Position numbers and translations under genes: made by a program
NCBI GenBank assembly: GCA_015489295.1
Contig: WGAB01000275.1
Coordinates: 1 to 7,641 of the forward strand
From: Caldifarciminota bacterium
GTDB taxonomy: Bacteria > WOR-3 > Hydrothermia > WGAB01
Length of the DNA stretch: 7,641 nt
Direction of reading: 5' to 3'
The notes under the pieces: model-generated
What the model saw: the letters and a program-made list of their open reading frames with translations, nothing else
Databases searched by the model: none
Told to the model about the DNA's origin: nothing
Shown: in pieces, positions 6,043 through 7,641 of the stretch
How positions within the stretch are numbered: position 1 is the first letter of the stretch
Layout: each line of letters begins with the position of its first letter

Positions 6043-6058
6043 AGGGGGCTCACCCCCT
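6043..6058. repeat. GC hairpin AGGGGG / CCCCCT
   Basis: Six perfect pairs around the loop CTCA (6049-6052) form a stable hairpin immediately after the 13-bp palindrome. Together the two would make a tandem hairpin in any transcript through this region. Confidence 0.4.
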
Positions 6059-6259
6059 CGCCGAATCGATACCCCAGGGATGTCCCCTCGAGGTTCCCCA
6101 CCCTCACCCGAAGGATTGACTCCTGCCCCAGGAACCCCCTCCAGGTCCCCAGCCAAGCCCGTTCGGTTTCCCTTTTCATGGAATGCCGGTCCAATACGAC
6201 TTGCAGCAGCATTTCCCAACCTCCGGTTCTGCTCCAAATATGGGGACGGACGTCAGGAC

Positions 6260-6280
6260 CGGGTCACGGAGTGTAACCCG
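6260..6280 (+). repeat. Hairpin CGGGT-CAC / GTG-TA-ACCCG
   Basis: Eight pairs (CGGGT/ACCCG and CAC/GTG) with a two-base TA bulge surround the loop GGA. It lies about 65 bases before the icd -10 box. No T-run follows directly, so I do not call it a terminator. Confidence 0.3.
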
Positions 6281-6344
6281 TTGGGGGCCAGGAGGTTATT
6301 TTCTAAGCCGATGCTTCCCACGTCCGTTTGGAACCCGAGAGGTT

Positions 6345-6350
6345 TATAAT
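6345..6350 (+). promoter_or_regulatory. Perfect TATAAT -10 box for icd
   Basis: TATAAT matches the sigma-70-type consensus exactly and lies 29 bases before the icd ATG, placing the likely transcript start near 6357 with a leader of about 23 bases. There is no good -35 hexamer 16-18 bases upstream. The nearest TTGGAA (6328-6333) is only 11 bases away, so the promoter may need an activator or other contacts. Confidence 0.6.
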
Positions 6351-6364
6351 TGCAGCCACCACAC

Positions 6365-6371
6365 AAGGAGG
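6365..6371 (+). promoter_or_regulatory. Shine-Dalgarno AAGGAGG for icd
   Basis: A full-consensus ribosome-binding site eight bases before the ATG at 6380. It fixes that ATG as the start rather than the GTG-type codons further upstream in the same frame. Confidence 0.85.
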
Positions 6372-6379
6372 ATGTTGCA

Positions 6380-7620
<1,241 letters not shown>

Positions 7621-7621
<1 letters not shown>

Positions 7622-7641
7622 TGGCACGGCGGCTCCTTTCC
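7621..7641 (+). CDS. Start of a downstream gene, truncated by window edge
   Basis: The icd stop TGA shares its last base with an ATG (TGATG at 7619-7623), and the frame stays open for seven codons (MARRLLS) to the edge. No Shine-Dalgarno is visible just upstream, which fits translational coupling by termination and reinitiation. In many bacteria icd is followed by malate dehydrogenase, but seven residues cannot support an identity. Confidence 0.4.

Larger units (their letters stand above)
5698..6344. other. Long noncoding spacer rich in inverted repeats, upstream of icd
   Basis: I see no credible protein gene in these roughly 650 bases. The open frames encode Pro/Arg/Ser-rich sequence without family features or good starts. 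The stretch is locally pyrimidine-rich on the plus strand (about 5963-6003) and holds the inverted repeats listed separately. The 11-base word CATCCTGGAGG occurs twice (5781-5791, 5865-5875). It is unusually long for a spacer between a minus-strand gene and icd, and could hold a regulatory leader, an RNA gene or decayed coding sequence. Confidence 0.6.

Noticed and set aside
5968..6237. 89-codon minus-strand frame in the same spacer
   Set aside because: Gly/Glu/Pro/Arg-rich, crosses the 13-bp palindrome, and has no supporting start signal. It is likely chance.
5437..6276. 279-codon plus-strand frame through the icd upstream spacer
   Set aside because: Its composition (Pro, Arg, Ser, scattered Cys) and the palindromes inside it do not look coding. 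No ribosome-binding site was found at its start.

Overview
The window is a GC-rich stretch of bacterial chromosome. Its coding style (strong G/C preference at third codon positions, an Arg/Pro/Leu-rich proteome) and the large STAND-like/TPR protein suit a thermophilic, Chloroflexota-like bacterium. That placement is inference from style only; no rRNA or other marker gene is present. No insertion sequence, CRISPR array, tRNA or rRNA gene was seen.

Layout, left to right. (1) The 3' part of a RecJ-family DHH/DHHA1 exonuclease gene on the plus strand runs in from the left edge. Its last 14 bases overlap a plus-strand gene for a tandem hotdog acyl-CoA thioesterase, which appears to start at TTG behind a good Shine-Dalgarno. 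(2) A 417-base convergent spacer (2090-2506) holds a hairpin just after the thioesterase gene and a 187-base block with unusually strong long-range complementarity. That block has a 14-bp perfect helix stacked on a 7-bp helix, plus an 8-nt loop-to-tail match that would make a pseudoknot. It is my main candidate for an undescribed structured RNA. (3) A 982-residue minus-strand protein combines a degenerate cyclase/GGDEF-like domain, a STAND-type NTPase domain with Walker A and B motifs spoiled, a winged-helix-like region and six TPR-like repeats of exactly 40 residues. A possible 70-codon ORF lies just upstream on the same strand. (4) A long spacer of about 0.65-0.9 kb upstream of icd carries several inverted repeats, the best being a perfect 13-bp palindrome with a 5-base loop. 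(5) icd (NADP-type isocitrate dehydrogenase) has a perfect TATAAT and an AAGGAGG ribosome-binding site. Its stop codon overlaps the ATG of a further plus-strand gene that leaves the window.

The thioesterase (acyl-CoA/CoA turnover) and Icd (TCA cycle) are housekeeping metabolism, and RecJ is DNA repair. The minus-strand protein looks like a regulatory or scaffold protein with no visible catalytic site. Nothing in the sequence ties it functionally to its neighbours. The parts most worth a second look are the convergent-spacer RNA candidate, the triply degenerate STAND-like protein and the palindrome-rich icd leader region.
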